Both the position numbers and the translations under genes were made by a program. Positions 1-9,200 of a stretch of DNA of 64,000 nt are shown piece by piece. This DNA is from Sulfidibacter corallicola. Lineage in GTDB: Bacteria; Acidobacteriota; Holophagae; Acanthopleuribacterales; Acanthopleuribacteraceae. Below the pieces are notes generated by a model. The model saw nothing but the letters and a program-made list of their open reading frames with translations, searched no databases and was not told the DNA's origin. Each line of letters starts with the position of its first letter. Positions within the stretch are counted from its first letter, which is position 1. The DNA is taken from the NCBI RefSeq assembly GCF_017498545.1, contig NZ_CP071793.1, forward strand, positions 3,799,501 through 3,863,500, read 5' to 3'.

Positions 1-792
1 AAGGCCGCCCTGTTCCGTAAATTGCGCGAGGTTTTCCACGTGGGTTCGCCGGTCTATTCGATGTTCAAGCCCGGTACCGTCAAGTCGGACCGCATCAACG
101 AAATGATCGATATCGCCGAGGATGTCTACGAACCCGAGATCGCCAATCTGGACCACTTCCTGAGTATCCTGGAACGGGAAACCGAAGGCCATCCGATCGT
201 GAAGATGCTGGTCGACATGGTCGAGTACTTTCGGGTGTATTACGTGCTCAACCGATTCGACGGGGTGGACTCGTCCTTCGATACGGCCATCAAGCCGTTT
301 GTGGAAAACATCGCCAACAATATTTCGCCGCGTCCCAATATCAGCAATCTCGGATGGATCATCGAGTCCAAGAAATACCATCAATCCAATATCGATCTCG
401 TGCCTTACATCCTTCAATACCAAGGGAACCAGGCCGCAAAAGCCGCAAAGAAATCGGCCCACAAATCCAAAAAGAAAATCGATCGCGACCTGGAGGAACT
501 CTACAAGCTGAGTGGCTTGCGCAAGGAGAAACCCGCCAAGCGGCAGAAGCGCAACCAAAAGCGCAAAGAAACCGAAGACGCGCTGCAATCCCAGCTCAAC
601 GCGATCGAGGCGATGTACAAATCGAAAAAGAAAGAAAACGAGTACGAGAACTTCCAGTACATCATTTCGTGTGTCCGCTATCTCTTTCAAAGCAAGCGGA
701 TCGCCGATTTCGGCGACACCCGGATCTTCAAAAAGGGCGAATTGGTCCCCCTGCTCCTGCGACGTCGGCTGTCGACGATCCACACCCTGTAG
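1..792 (+). CDS. Unknown coiled-coil protein, 5' end cut by window edge
   Basis: The reading frame is open from base 1 and ends at a TAG at 790-792, so only the last 263 or so residues are visible and the true start lies upstream. An internal TTG at 22 is not convincing as a start. The N-terminal visible half is mixed hydrophobic/acidic. The middle (about residues 140-215) is very lysine-rich with heptad-like spacing, suggesting a basic coiled coil. The C-terminus ends in an arginine cluster (LLLRRRLSTIHTL). No catalytic motif or family signature is recognised. The following gene starts 159 bases later on the same strand. Function unknown; codon use looks like that of its neighbours, so it is likely a real gene. 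Confidence 0.75.
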   Translation, partial: KAALFRKLREVFHVGSPVYSMFKPGTVKSDRINEMIDIAEDVYEPEIANLDHFLSILERETEGHPIVKMLVDMVEYFRVYYVLNRFDGVDSSFDTAIKPFVENIANNISPRPNISNLGWIIESKKYHQSNIDLVPYILQYQGNQAAKAAKKSAHKSKKKIDRDLEELYKLSGLRKEKPAKRQKRNQKRKETEDALQSQLNAIEAMYKSKKKENEYENFQYIISCVRYLFQSKRIADFGDTRIFKKGELVPLLLRRRLSTIHTL

Positions 793-951
793 TTTCGCGA
801 GGGCAGGTATCGAGCGGCCGCGATTCGCTGAATTCATGCGTGCGGCCCGGCCGATGATCGGTGGGCTCGAGAGGACGCAGGCAGCGACTTTAGATGCGGC
901 GCGAAACGACCGTTAAGATCTCCAATCACCCCTTTCGTTTGGAGCGCGTTC

Positions 952-2091
952 ATGCCGCTTTTCAACGAGCATCACCCGGTTCCGGATCCGTGTAAGTTCC
1001 CCGCCAAGGGCACCATCGTGGTTTCTCTGGAAGACGCCTTCGCGCGCAACCTGCCCGTGACGTCGATCGAGTACAACCCACCCCCGGTGAGCGATCCCCG
1101 CAAACAAGATCTCGAATACTGGAAAACCTTGCAAACACCCGACATGGAGGATGAAAAGATCCTCAGGCAGTTGCGCGGCAAGTTGACCATGTTGCGCCTT
1201 TGCCACGAGCGGAATCGCGGGTTCGTCTCGCTGACCGATTCGGCCGCGGGCATTCGCCGCCTGCACAACCTGACCCTGATCCGCTTTTTCTCCGATGCCG
1301 AGCTCACGCACCGCTGGTTTTCCCAACCGCCCATCGTTTGGGAGCCGCGTCGCGTGATTCTCCACGTCACCCGCAATCACGATCTGGATTGGCTGCGCCG
1401 CTATTTGGCGCAGTTGGGCAGGCAGGGCTTCGGCAATCTCCTGTTGATCAGCGGCGACCCCTTGAAAGGCATGAAGCTGCCGACGGTGACCGGCGAGCGG
1501 GCGATATCCGCCTCCAGCAAAGAAGCCCGGTCTTTGCGTTTGAAAAGCAGTGTGGACCTGTTGAAATTCGTGGCCGATTTCGAAAACTCCTTCTTTTTGG
1601 GGGCCGGCCACAATCCCTTCCTCAAGGCCTCCGCCGGGCAGCGTCACCTCCAGCGCAAATGCGAAGCGGGATCCAAGTTTTTCATCACCCAACCGGTCTC
1701 CTATTACGCCGAATGCTGGCAGGCCATGTCGGATCTCAAGAGCTTTTGCGAAGCACAGCGCATCGAGCAACCCTTCATTCTCGGTGTGTTCAACTATTCG
1801 GTACCCTGCAACGCTCTCGGCTATCGTGCCGAAACGTTCGAAAAACGCCGCGCCTTTTGGAAGAAGTTGTTCGGCTTCGTGCCTCAGGGCGTGCGCGCGG
1901 ATTACGATCGCGGTTTGGACGGCAACGAAATCCTGGCCCGTTCCATCAACAAACTGAGGCGGATGGGTTACTTTCACTTCGATGTCATGAACGCCGAAAA
2001 ACGCGGCTGGCGCGTGATTCGAGACGAACAGCGGCTGCTCCACGAAAGCGATCGACTGGCCGGCGTATTCGATTCCGCCTCGCTGTGGTAA
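952..2091 (+). CDS. Methylenetetrahydrofolate reductase (MTHFR)-fold protein
   Basis: A 379-residue protein with the layout of the FAD-dependent MTHFR TIM barrel (MetF is usually about 280-300 residues). Visible matches are SIEYNPPP near residue 58, where MetF has the strand with its catalytic Glu (FEFFPP); NLLLISGDP near residue 163, matching the NLVALRGD strand; KCEAGSKFFITQPV near residue 236, matching the KxxAGAxFxITQ strand; and a C-terminal GYFHFDVMNAEK segment like the FHFYTLNR end. The family reduces methylene-THF to methyl-THF for methionine synthesis. Sequence between motifs is divergent and about 80 residues longer than MetF. No metH/metE is nearby, so the substrate is uncertain: the fold is inferred with fair confidence, the exact reaction is not. 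Confidence 0.7.
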   Translation: MPLFNEHHPVPDPCKFPAKGTIVVSLEDAFARNLPVTSIEYNPPPVSDPRKQDLEYWKTLQTPDMEDEKILRQLRGKLTMLRLCHERNRGFVSLTDSAAGIRRLHNLTLIRFFSDAELTHRWFSQPPIVWEPRRVILHVTRNHDLDWLRRYLAQLGRQGFGNLLLISGDPLKGMKLPTVTGERAISASSKEARSLRLKSSVDLLKFVADFENSFFLGAGHNPFLKASAGQRHLQRKCEAGSKFFITQPVSYYAECWQAMSDLKSFCEAQRIEQPFILGVFNYSVPCNALGYRAETFEKRRAFWKKLFGFVPQGVRADYDRGLDGNEILARSINKLRRMGYFHFDVMNAEKRGWRVIRDEQRLLHESDRLAGVFDSASLW

Positions 2092-2431
2092 CCGGCGGTC
2101 ACCGGCGGGAACGCGACCGTCCGACGGGTTGCCACACACACCGAATCGGCGGCACCCGACGCGCACAGTCCGGGACCACGCGGCCCTAGTGATGGCCTCC
2201 ATTCAAGGCCGCTCCCGTGGCACCCGATAAGACGGACAATGCCGGACGCATTTTTTTCCGTCGAAACCCGCGATAGGTACGCATTCTGCACAGGTCACGA
2301 GGTGACCCCTCTCTTTCGGTTCCCACCGGAACCATTTTTCCCCATGAAGATCCCTACTTTCACATAGATAAAAAGCCCGAATTCCGCAGCGAGCGCTTGG
2401 AAAGCGGTTACCGAAACGAGAAGTTCCCATC
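2092..2431. other. 340-bp intergenic region with dyads
   Basis: There is no credible gene here. It contains a perfect 6-bp dyad GGTCAC-GAG-GTGACC at 2293-2307, then a hairpin with a T-run (see the terminator entry at 2318). About 90 bases separate that T-run from the ATG of the repeat protein; they contain an AT-rich patch (CATAGATAAAAAG, around 2360-2372) that could hold a -10 element, though no good -35 is seen. Confidence 0.4.
2318..2339 (+). terminator. Hairpin with T-run downstream of the MTHFR-like gene
   Basis: Stem GGTTCC, loop CACC, stem GGAACC, followed by ATTTTT. It has the form of a short intrinsic terminator or attenuator on the plus strand, between the MTHFR-like gene and the repeat protein. 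The 6-bp stem is modest. Confidence 0.45.
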
Positions 2432-5134
2432 ATGAAACCCAAGCTCAGCCAAGAAGAAATCAGCATGTTGCTCGGCAAGGATGCCGACGCCTCCGCGAAC
2501 GAGGATCAACAAGATCCGGGTGGGCTCATGGACCAATCCGAGATCGACAAGCTGATTCAACAGGCTCAGGGCAAAACTGCCGGTCCGGAAAAAACTGCCG
2601 AGCAGCCCGCACCGCCCCAGGCTGATCAAGGCGGTGCACTCGACCAAGCCGCCATCGATGCCCTTCTCGCACAAAAGGGTGGCGCAACCAAGCAGGCGCC
2701 GGCACCTGCCGCGGATTCCGGCGGCGCCCTGGACCAGGCCGCCATCGACGCCATGCTCGCACAGCAGAAACAGAGCCCCGCCCCGGCTTCCAAACCCGAG
2801 CCGGCCAGCGCGGTCCAATTCGACGCGGCGATGGATCAGTCCGATGTGGATGCACTGTTGGCGCAACACGGCCGCAATCCGCAGCCCGCCGCGAAGCCGA
2901 AGCCGAAACCGAGCCCAGCACCGGCGGCCAGGCCCGAGCCCAGTGCGCCCGACAACCTCGGGGCGCCCATGGATCAAGCCGGCGTGGACGCCCTACTCGC
3001 TCAGCACCGCCGCAACCCACAACCCGCGCCAAAACCGGAGCCGCCACCTACGACCGGACCGGGCGAGGCGCTGGATCAGGCCGCCATCGACGCGCTCCTC
3101 TCCGGACAGAATCAAGCACCGAAGACCACACCTCAGCCTCAACCGGCAGCGTCGGGTGATTCCAGTGGTGCGCTGGATCAATCCGCCATCGACGCCATGC
3201 TCGCTCAGCAAAACAAGCCACAACCCACTCCCGCTCCCGATCCCGGCGCGCCCCTCGACCAGGCCGCCATCGACGCCATGCTTGCCGGGCAGAGCCAGCC
3301 TCAGCAGGCTCCCGCTCCCGCTCCCGATCCCGGCGCACCCCTCGATCAGGCCGCCATCGACGCCATGCTTGCCGGGCAGAACCAGCAACAGCAGGCTCCC
3401 GCTCCCGACCCCGGCGCACCCCTCGACCAGGCCGCCATCGACGCCATGCTCGCCGGACAGAACCAGCCACAACAGGCTCCCGCTCCCGATCCCGGCGCGC
3501 CCCTCGATCAGGCCGCCATCGACGCCATGCTCGCCGGACAGAACCAGCAACAGCAGGCTTCCGCTCCCGATCCCGGCGCGCCTCTCGACCAGGCCGCCAT
3601 CGACGCCATGCTCGCCGGACAGAACCAAGCGCCAACCGCCACACCAGAGCCGGCCGGATCCGGTGATCTCATGGATCAGGCCGCCATCGATGCCCTCCTC
3701 GCTCAGCAGAACGCGCAACCGGAACCCGCCACTTCGGCCCCAGCCCAGGATTCGGGCGCGCTGCTCGACCAGGCCACCATCGACGCCATGCTCGCCAATC
3801 AGCAGGGCGGTTCACCTCCTGAACCGAGCCTTCCCCAGGACGGCCCTCTCGACCAAGCCGCCATCGACCAACTCTTGGCACAGCAAGGCCAGGCACCCCA
3901 ACAGCGAGCGCCGGCGGAGCCCGCCGCAGACACCCTGCTGGACCAGGCCGCCATCGACGCGCTCATCTCCGGCCAGGGTCAGGCGCCCCCCGAACCGGCG
4001 GGCGGCCCCTTGGATCAAGCCGCCATCGACGCGCTCATCTCCGGCCAGGGAGATGCGGCGAGTGCCGCGCCGCCACAAGACGGTCCCCTCGACCAAGCCG
4101 CCATCGACGCGCTCATCTCAGGTCAGGCTGGCGCACCTGCCGCACCTGCCGCACCCGCCGCCGAACCCGCTTCCGGCCCTCTCGATCAGGCCGCCATCGA
4201 CGCGCTCATCTCGGGTCAGGCCGGCGCACCCGCCGCGCCTCCACCGCAACAGGACGGCCCCCTCGACCAGGCCGCCATCGACGCGCTAATCGCAGGCAAT
4301 GCCGCCCCCGCAGGACCGAGCGATCAGCTCGACCAGGCCGCCATCGACGCCATGTTCAACAACGCGCCCCCGCCGGCGGCACCACCCGAGGGCGGAGGCA
4401 TGTTGGACCAGGCGGCCGTGGATGCGCTGCTCGGTGGTGGACAGGCTCCCGGCCCTCAGGCGCCACCCGAACCCGAGGCCGGTGCCCAACTCGATCAGGC
4501 CGCCATCGACGCCATGTTGGCCAACTACCAGCCAGGCGCCTCGGCCCAGGCTCCCGGCGCTGCCGAGCCAGATTCCGACGAAGCCCTTTTGGGCGATCGC
4601 GACGCCGCGCCCAAGGACACCGCACCCAGCACCTTGCCGGAAAAGGTTCCCCAGGTTCCCAATTCGCTGGGAGCCCCGACGCTGTCGCCCGCGGAAATAA
4701 AGCGGGCCAAGAAGGTCCACCGCGCCCACTACAGTCCGTGGGTCACCGGTATTCATCGCTCCGTGCTCTACCAGCCGAATCAGATCGACGTCCAGGAGAC
4801 CGCACTTTCGGCCATCCAACACCTCTTCGGCATGGCCAACATGTTCCGCCAGCACGTCGGCGAAGCAAAGCGTTACAACGAAATCGCTTCGATCACCAAC
4901 AAGTGGGGTCACGAAGCGACGATCGCGCTGACCCGCAACGAGTACCAGCCGTTGCGGATTCGCATGAAGGGCATTCAAACGCTGAACGTGTACCGCAAAA
5001 CCGTTCAAGGGGAACAGGTTTTCCTGGTGGACTACTTCAAGCCGAACTCACCTTCGACTGGACGGCGTTGGGTCAATTGGTTCGTCATGCACTTCGATCG
5101 AGAAACCCTGGAAGAGCTGAGTAAATTGGCCTGA
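2432..5134 (+). CDS. EIDALL-repeat protein: about 24 FliM/FliY-like peptides plus unknown C-terminal domain
   Basis: A 900-residue protein. It opens with KLSQEEISMLLG (residues 4-15), which resembles the N-terminal peptide of FliM and FliY (LSQxEIDALL), the segment known in flagellar switches to bind phosphorylated CheY. The motif then recurs as LDQAAIDALLAQ and close variants, about 24 copies in all up to about residue 700. Copies are separated by 10-30-residue linkers rich in Pro, Ala, Gln and Gly that are presumably disordered. After an acidic linker (about residues 705-735) comes LSPAEIKRAKK and a folded-looking C-terminal domain of about 150 residues (about 745-900) rich in Trp, Tyr and Phe, which I do not recognise. 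No signal peptide or membrane segment is seen. Start ATG at 2432. A multivalent scaffold for receiver-like partners is my inference. Confidence 0.85.
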   Translation: MKPKLSQEEISMLLGKDADASANEDQQDPGGLMDQSEIDKLIQQAQGKTAGPEKTAEQPAPPQADQGGALDQAAIDALLAQKGGATKQAPAPAADSGGALDQAAIDAMLAQQKQSPAPASKPEPASAVQFDAAMDQSDVDALLAQHGRNPQPAAKPKPKPSPAPAARPEPSAPDNLGAPMDQAGVDALLAQHRRNPQPAPKPEPPPTTGPGEALDQAAIDALLSGQNQAPKTTPQPQPAASGDSSGALDQSAIDAMLAQQNKPQPTPAPDPGAPLDQAAIDAMLAGQSQPQQAPAPAPDPGAPLDQAAIDAMLAGQNQQQQAPAPDPGAPLDQAAIDAMLAGQNQPQQAPAPDPGAPLDQAAIDAMLAGQNQQQQASAPDPGAPLDQAAIDAMLAGQNQAPTATPEPAGSGDLMDQAAIDALLAQQNAQPEPATSAPAQDSGALLDQATIDAMLANQQGGSPPEPSLPQDGPLDQAAIDQLLAQQGQAPQQRAPAEPAADTLLDQAAIDALISGQGQAPPEPAGGPLDQAAIDALISGQGDAASAAPPQDGPLDQAAIDALISGQAGAPAAPAAPAAEPASGPLDQAAIDALISGQAGAPAAPPPQQDGPLDQAAIDALIAGNAAPAGPSDQLDQAAIDAMFNNAPPPAAPPEGGGMLDQAAVDALLGGGQAPGPQAPPEPEAGAQLDQAAIDAMLANYQPGASAQAPGAAEPDSDEALLGDRDAAPKDTAPSTLPEKVPQVPNSLGAPTLSPAEIKRAKKVHRAHYSPWVTGIHRSVLYQPNQIDVQETALSAIQHLFGMANMFRQHVGEAKRYNEIASITNKWGHEATIALTRNEYQPLRIRMKGIQTLNVYRKTVQGEQVFLVDYFKPNSPSTGRRWVNWFVMHFDRETLEELSKLA
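3251..3640 (+). repeat. 81-bp in-frame tandem repeat array inside the EIDALL gene
   Basis: Five nearly identical units begin at 3251, 3338, 3419, 3500 and 3581. The spacing is 87 bp once and then exactly 81 bp, that is 27 codons reading PLDQAAIDAMLAGQ plus a NQxQQ-type and APAPDPGA linker. DNA identity between units is very high, so copies were amplified recently or are kept homogeneous by recombination; copy number may vary between strains. Confidence 0.9.
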
Positions 5135-5144
5135 GCACCGGGAC

Positions 5145-5597
5145 TCAGGGTTCGGGATGAAGCACCCATCCCAGCTCGCCGCTGAAACGCGCCTTTTCCG
5201 GCAGGTTCACCTCGATACAGGTGCCGGGAAAGAAGGAAACACGAGCGCCCGTCAAGGAAAACGCGAGTTCGGCAATGATCGGCAGGTGGGAGACCAACAG
5301 CGAATTCTCTTCCATTTCGGCAATGCTCATCAAAACCGATTCCGGATTGCCGCCGGGCACGAGATCCGGCAGCTCGGCCAAAGGGACCTTGAACGACTGG
5401 CACACCAATTCTGCGGTCTGCCTGGCGCGAACGAAAGGTGAATGAAATATTTGACGAATGGCGACGCCTCGTTCTCGCAGGATCTCGGCTTGGCGACGAA
5501 TCCCGAGACGTCCCTCCTCCGTGAGATTGCGCCGGCTATCGTCGGCGTGCCCCGAAAGGGATTCGGCATACCCGTGACGAATGAGGTAGATCTTCAT
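5145..5597 (-). CDS. sixA: SixA-like phosphohistidine phosphatase
   Basis: A 150-residue single-domain histidine phosphatase. The N-terminal MKIYLIRHGYAE carries the RHG catalytic motif, HSPFVRARQTAE is the second arginine motif, and SHLPIIAELA supplies the second active-site histidine. Size and motifs fit SixA, which in E. coli removes phosphate from histidine on phosphotransfer proteins. I chose ATG 5597 because the RHG strand begins there and AAAGGACAGGACC precedes it; an upstream in-frame start would add 11 unrelated residues. The gene converges on the EIDALL-repeat gene with a 10-base gap and is divergent from the PilZ gene. Substrate is inferred only from the family. Confidence 0.85.
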   Translation of the reverse strand: MKIYLIRHGYAESLSGHADDSRRNLTEEGRLGIRRQAEILRERGVAIRQIFHSPFVRARQTAELVCQSFKVPLAELPDLVPGGNPESVLMSIAEMEENSLLVSHLPIIAELAFSLTGARVSFFPGTCIEVNLPEKARFSGELGWVLHPEP

Positions 5598-5772
5598 GGT
5601 CCTGTCCTTTCCGTTTGGCGCCAACGCCAATCGAACCTGCCCCCCGAGAGGGGTGCGTCGTCTTTCACGTTGTGTCGACCTGATTGTAACAGGGAAACGC
5701 GGAGGAATATTCGAATCCGGGGATCAAACGTTTAGAGTCGGGCATTCTCCAGACGATAGAAGGTTGTTCGGG

Positions 5773-5778
5773 TATAAT
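5773..5778 (+). promoter_or_regulatory. Perfect -10 hexamer upstream of PilZ gene
   Basis: TATAAT at 5773-5778 lies 37 bases before the ATG of the PilZ-domain gene. No good -35 box is seen 16-18 bases upstream, so an activator or alternative contacts may be needed. Confidence 0.4.
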
Positions 5779-5815
5779 CGAAGGTCAAACAAGAGAGTGG
5801 GAGACCGCAGTACAG

Positions 5816-6148
5816 ATGAGTGAGAACAGGAGGATCCACAAACGCTACGGATCCGACATGATTTTCTGGATGAAGCAAGTCGATTCCAATAAGGATTTCA
5901 GCCCGTTCTACATCGTCGACATCAGCGCCGGCGGACTAAAGATCGAAACCAAGGATCTTTTTCCCGTGGGCACCGAAGTCCACCTGAGCTTCGAGCTTCC
6001 CCAGCACACCGATCTCATCGAGGCCATGGCGATCGTTCGCCACATCGAATCGGTGGACGAGGGGTATCATACCGGTCTTCAGTTTCAGCAAGTCAAAGGG
6101 GTTCCCACCAGCATGCTGCTGGAGTACCTGGAAGAGATCTACGGCTGA
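5816..6148 (+). CDS. PilZ-domain protein (likely c-di-GMP effector)
   Basis: A 110-residue protein that is essentially one PilZ domain. The c-di-GMP-binding signature is present: the RxxxR element as RRIHKRY at residues 5-11, and the DxSxxG element as DISAGGLKI about 30 residues later. The rest matches the six-stranded PilZ barrel (VGTEVHLSFELP, AIVRHIE, YHTGLQF). Proteins of this kind act as cytoplasmic c-di-GMP receptors in motility, adhesion or pilus control. The short N-terminus puts the RxxxR arm at the very start, as in single-domain PilZ proteins. The gene stands alone between sixA (divergent) and a convergent sensor gene. The partner is unknown. Confidence 0.9.
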   Translation: MSENRRIHKRYGSDMIFWMKQVDSNKDFSPFYIVDISAGGLKIETKDLFPVGTEVHLSFELPQHTDLIEAMAIVRHIESVDEGYHTGLQFQQVKGVPTSMLLEYLEEIYG

Positions 6149-6275
6149 AGCCCCTACCGCCGGCATTCCTGCTCACCTTCGCGGCTCGGGTTTTCCGCCG
6201 GAGCGTGCCGCGGTGGTTCATACGACGAAACCATCGACCGTTCGACCACCCAGCGGCCTCGCGGGAAGCGACTCG

Positions 6276-9200
6276 CTAAATCCATTCCTCCGGTTCCTCG
6301 CCGATCGGGAGGTGAACCGCGATCAATGCCCGATCGTCTTCACCGGTTTCGATGACGAGTCGGCCATCCATTTCGCGCAGGAGTTCACGACACAGGGCGA
6401 AGTCCAGACCCATCAGGGTTTCGAGATCCGGTTCACGTGCCAACACCTTCAACTCCTCCGCCGCGAACCCGATGCCGCCGTAGCTAATTTGAACGACCAC
6501 CCAACCGGGCTCCGCGGTCCGCGTCCGGATCACCAGCCGACGGTTCCCCTTGTCGGCACGCGACAGGGTTTTCCGGCCTCCCCGGACCAATTGCACCATT
6601 ACCTGCATCAGTCGAGCCTTGGACAACCGAATCAGCGGCAGCGGCGCGAGGTCCTGGACGACCTCCACGTGATTCTCCAACAAAATCGATTGCTTGATTC
6701 GGAGCACGTCTTCGATCAGGATGCTCAAATCGACGGTTTCACTGTAGGAGCTGACCTTGGCGTACTGCTGCTGGGCCTCCACCAGCTCACACACCTGGTG
6801 GACCTGATCGCGAAAATCGACCACCTCCTCCAACAGCGAATCGTGGATCCGATTCAGGGAGTCGGTGGTGGCGCTCAACTGGTCCGGCAATCCTTGGCCG
6901 CGAGCGTTGTACTCGAAGAAATGGCCCAAATCGGCTTCGTTGGCCGAGATCGACTGAGAGACGAGATGGAGGTCGGGGGTGGCGCGCAGCTCCCTGGCGG
7001 CTCGCTCCATGATGCGAATGGAGTGGTGCATGTGGGTGAGCGTCTGGTTCACGTTCTGAAGCACGTTCATCCCGACCTCGGCCATTCCAGCTCGGTGGAA
7101 CGATTCGACGAGTTCGCGATTGGCCTCGATCTGGGCCTCACAGAGTCGATTCAGCTCTGCACGACTCTCGCCCTTGCAGTCGGCGATGAAGGCGATCCGA
7201 CGCAGCCCGTTGCGGCGCCGAACCAGGTGTAGGCACGTGAAAAAGACCGTCACCAACAAGAACAGGAGGGGTAGCCAATAGGCATCCCGCCACCCGAAGG
7301 CCGGCACGTGAAGCGTCAAGGACCTGCCCGTTTGGTTCCACACACCGTCGTTGTTGCTGGCGATCACCTGAAACCGGTAATCGCCCGGCGGTAAGGACGT
7401 GTAGAAGGCCACCCTGCGCTCGCCGGCCTCGTGCCAGGTCTCGTCGAACCCTTCCAGCCGGTAGCGAAACCGAACCTTTTGGACATCGCTCAGGCTGGTG
7501 GCCGTGTAGCGGATGGCCAACTTGCGCATGTCGTGAGGGGCCTGCACGACCACGCGAGGATCGTGGGCCTGGCCGTCGATCTCCACGGCCTCGATCAGGA
7601 CGGCGGGCGGCACGCGATTCCGAGAGAGATTTTCGGGTTTCACCACCACCGCGCCACGCGTGGTGGCGAACCACAGGAATCCGTCGCGGGTCTTCCAACC
7701 CGGCGATTGGGTACCGCCATTGCATTCCACCGTTTTCATACCATCCCCGGTACCGAACGAAGTGCATTCGACCCCGGTCAGGCTTCCGGCGGCAAAACGG
7801 TTGAGTTGGTGACGATCGACCCGGAAGATGCCGCGGTTGCTGCTCATCCACAAGTGGTCCTCGTCGTCCTCTTGAATGTGGAAAATCTTGTCGTCGTGCA
7901 GGCCGTCGGCCCGTGTCACGGCAACGACGCGCTCACCTGCGACGCGGAAGAGTCCGGCACCGTAACTTCCGGCCCACACCACATCGCTCTCGTCGATGTG
8001 CAGCGAGACGATGGTCGTGCCCTGGACCCGAGGGATCGCACGATAGTCGGCGGGTTCGTCCGACTCGAAGACCCCGAGTCCCCATTGGGAACCGACCCAG
8101 ATCCGTCCACGCCCATCCTGGGCGATCTGCACGGTGGCGGTCTCTCCCATGGGTCCGGGAACCGGGTGCGATCGTTTTCCGTCGAACAAGTGCAGTCCGC
8201 TCTGGGTTCCCACCCAAAGGCGCTTGCGACGGTCCACGAACAGAACGCGCACGCGATCATCGAGCAAGTGGCCGCCGGCCACATTGAACACGTCGATCCG
8301 GTTCTCGAACAGGCGCGCCAAGCCGCCCGCCATGGTGCCGATCCAAAGCGCTCCACGCTCGTCTCCCGCAATGGAAAACACGGTATTGCCGGGGAGTCCA
8401 TCGTCGGTCGTCAACCACTGTCGAAGGCCTTGTTGGAAGCGACCCAAGCCTCCGTCGGTGCCCAACCAGACATTGCCCTCCGAATCCTCGAACACGGCGC
8501 GAACCACATCGTTCAACAGGCCTTCTTCGCGCGCGTAGGTCAACAGTTTGGGGCGTCGGAACCGGGAAAGGCCCGACCGCTGGCGACCGATCCACAAATT
8601 CCCCTCGCGGTCCACGAGCATGGCCTCCAGGATGTCTCGGCCAAAATCGGAGGCCGTCCCGACGCTGTCGATCCGATCGCCGCGAATGCGATTGATTCCC
8701 CGAAAAGTACCCACCCACAGGTGGCCCTGACGATCGGCGGCGATAGTCGTCACCACATTGCTGTTCAGCCCGTGTTCCTCGGTCAAACGCTCGCGGCGCT
8801 CCTGCTTTTGCCGGATCAAGCCATTGTCGGTGGCCAGCCAGAGCGTGCGTTCCCGGTCCATGTGCAGGTTGAAGATCATGGGCTCGTCCGTGGTCTCGCC
8901 AAGGGGTACCCGAGAGACCTCGCCGCCGGAGAATCGATAGAGTCCGTTGTCCTTGGCGATCCAAATGCCACCCACGGGATCGCGCAGCAGATCGTTCAGA
9001 CGTCCCAAACCCAAATCGGCACCCGAGCACATCTGCTCCAGGCGTCCCTCACGATAGCGATAAATCCCGCGCCGGGCGGTACCGATCCACATTTCATGGG
9101 CGCCACCCGCCACCAGGGCGGGGATCTCGTACTCGGCCAACGGCTCCAGCGAGGGATTGGGCGCGTAAGTACGCCCGTTCATGGTGAACAGGCCGGCTTG

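Noticed and set aside
2432..4700. Several long ORFs on both strands over the repeat gene
   Set aside because: They are frame shadows of the periodic GC-rich repeats; their residues are Arg/Pro/Ser-rich and they lack start signals.
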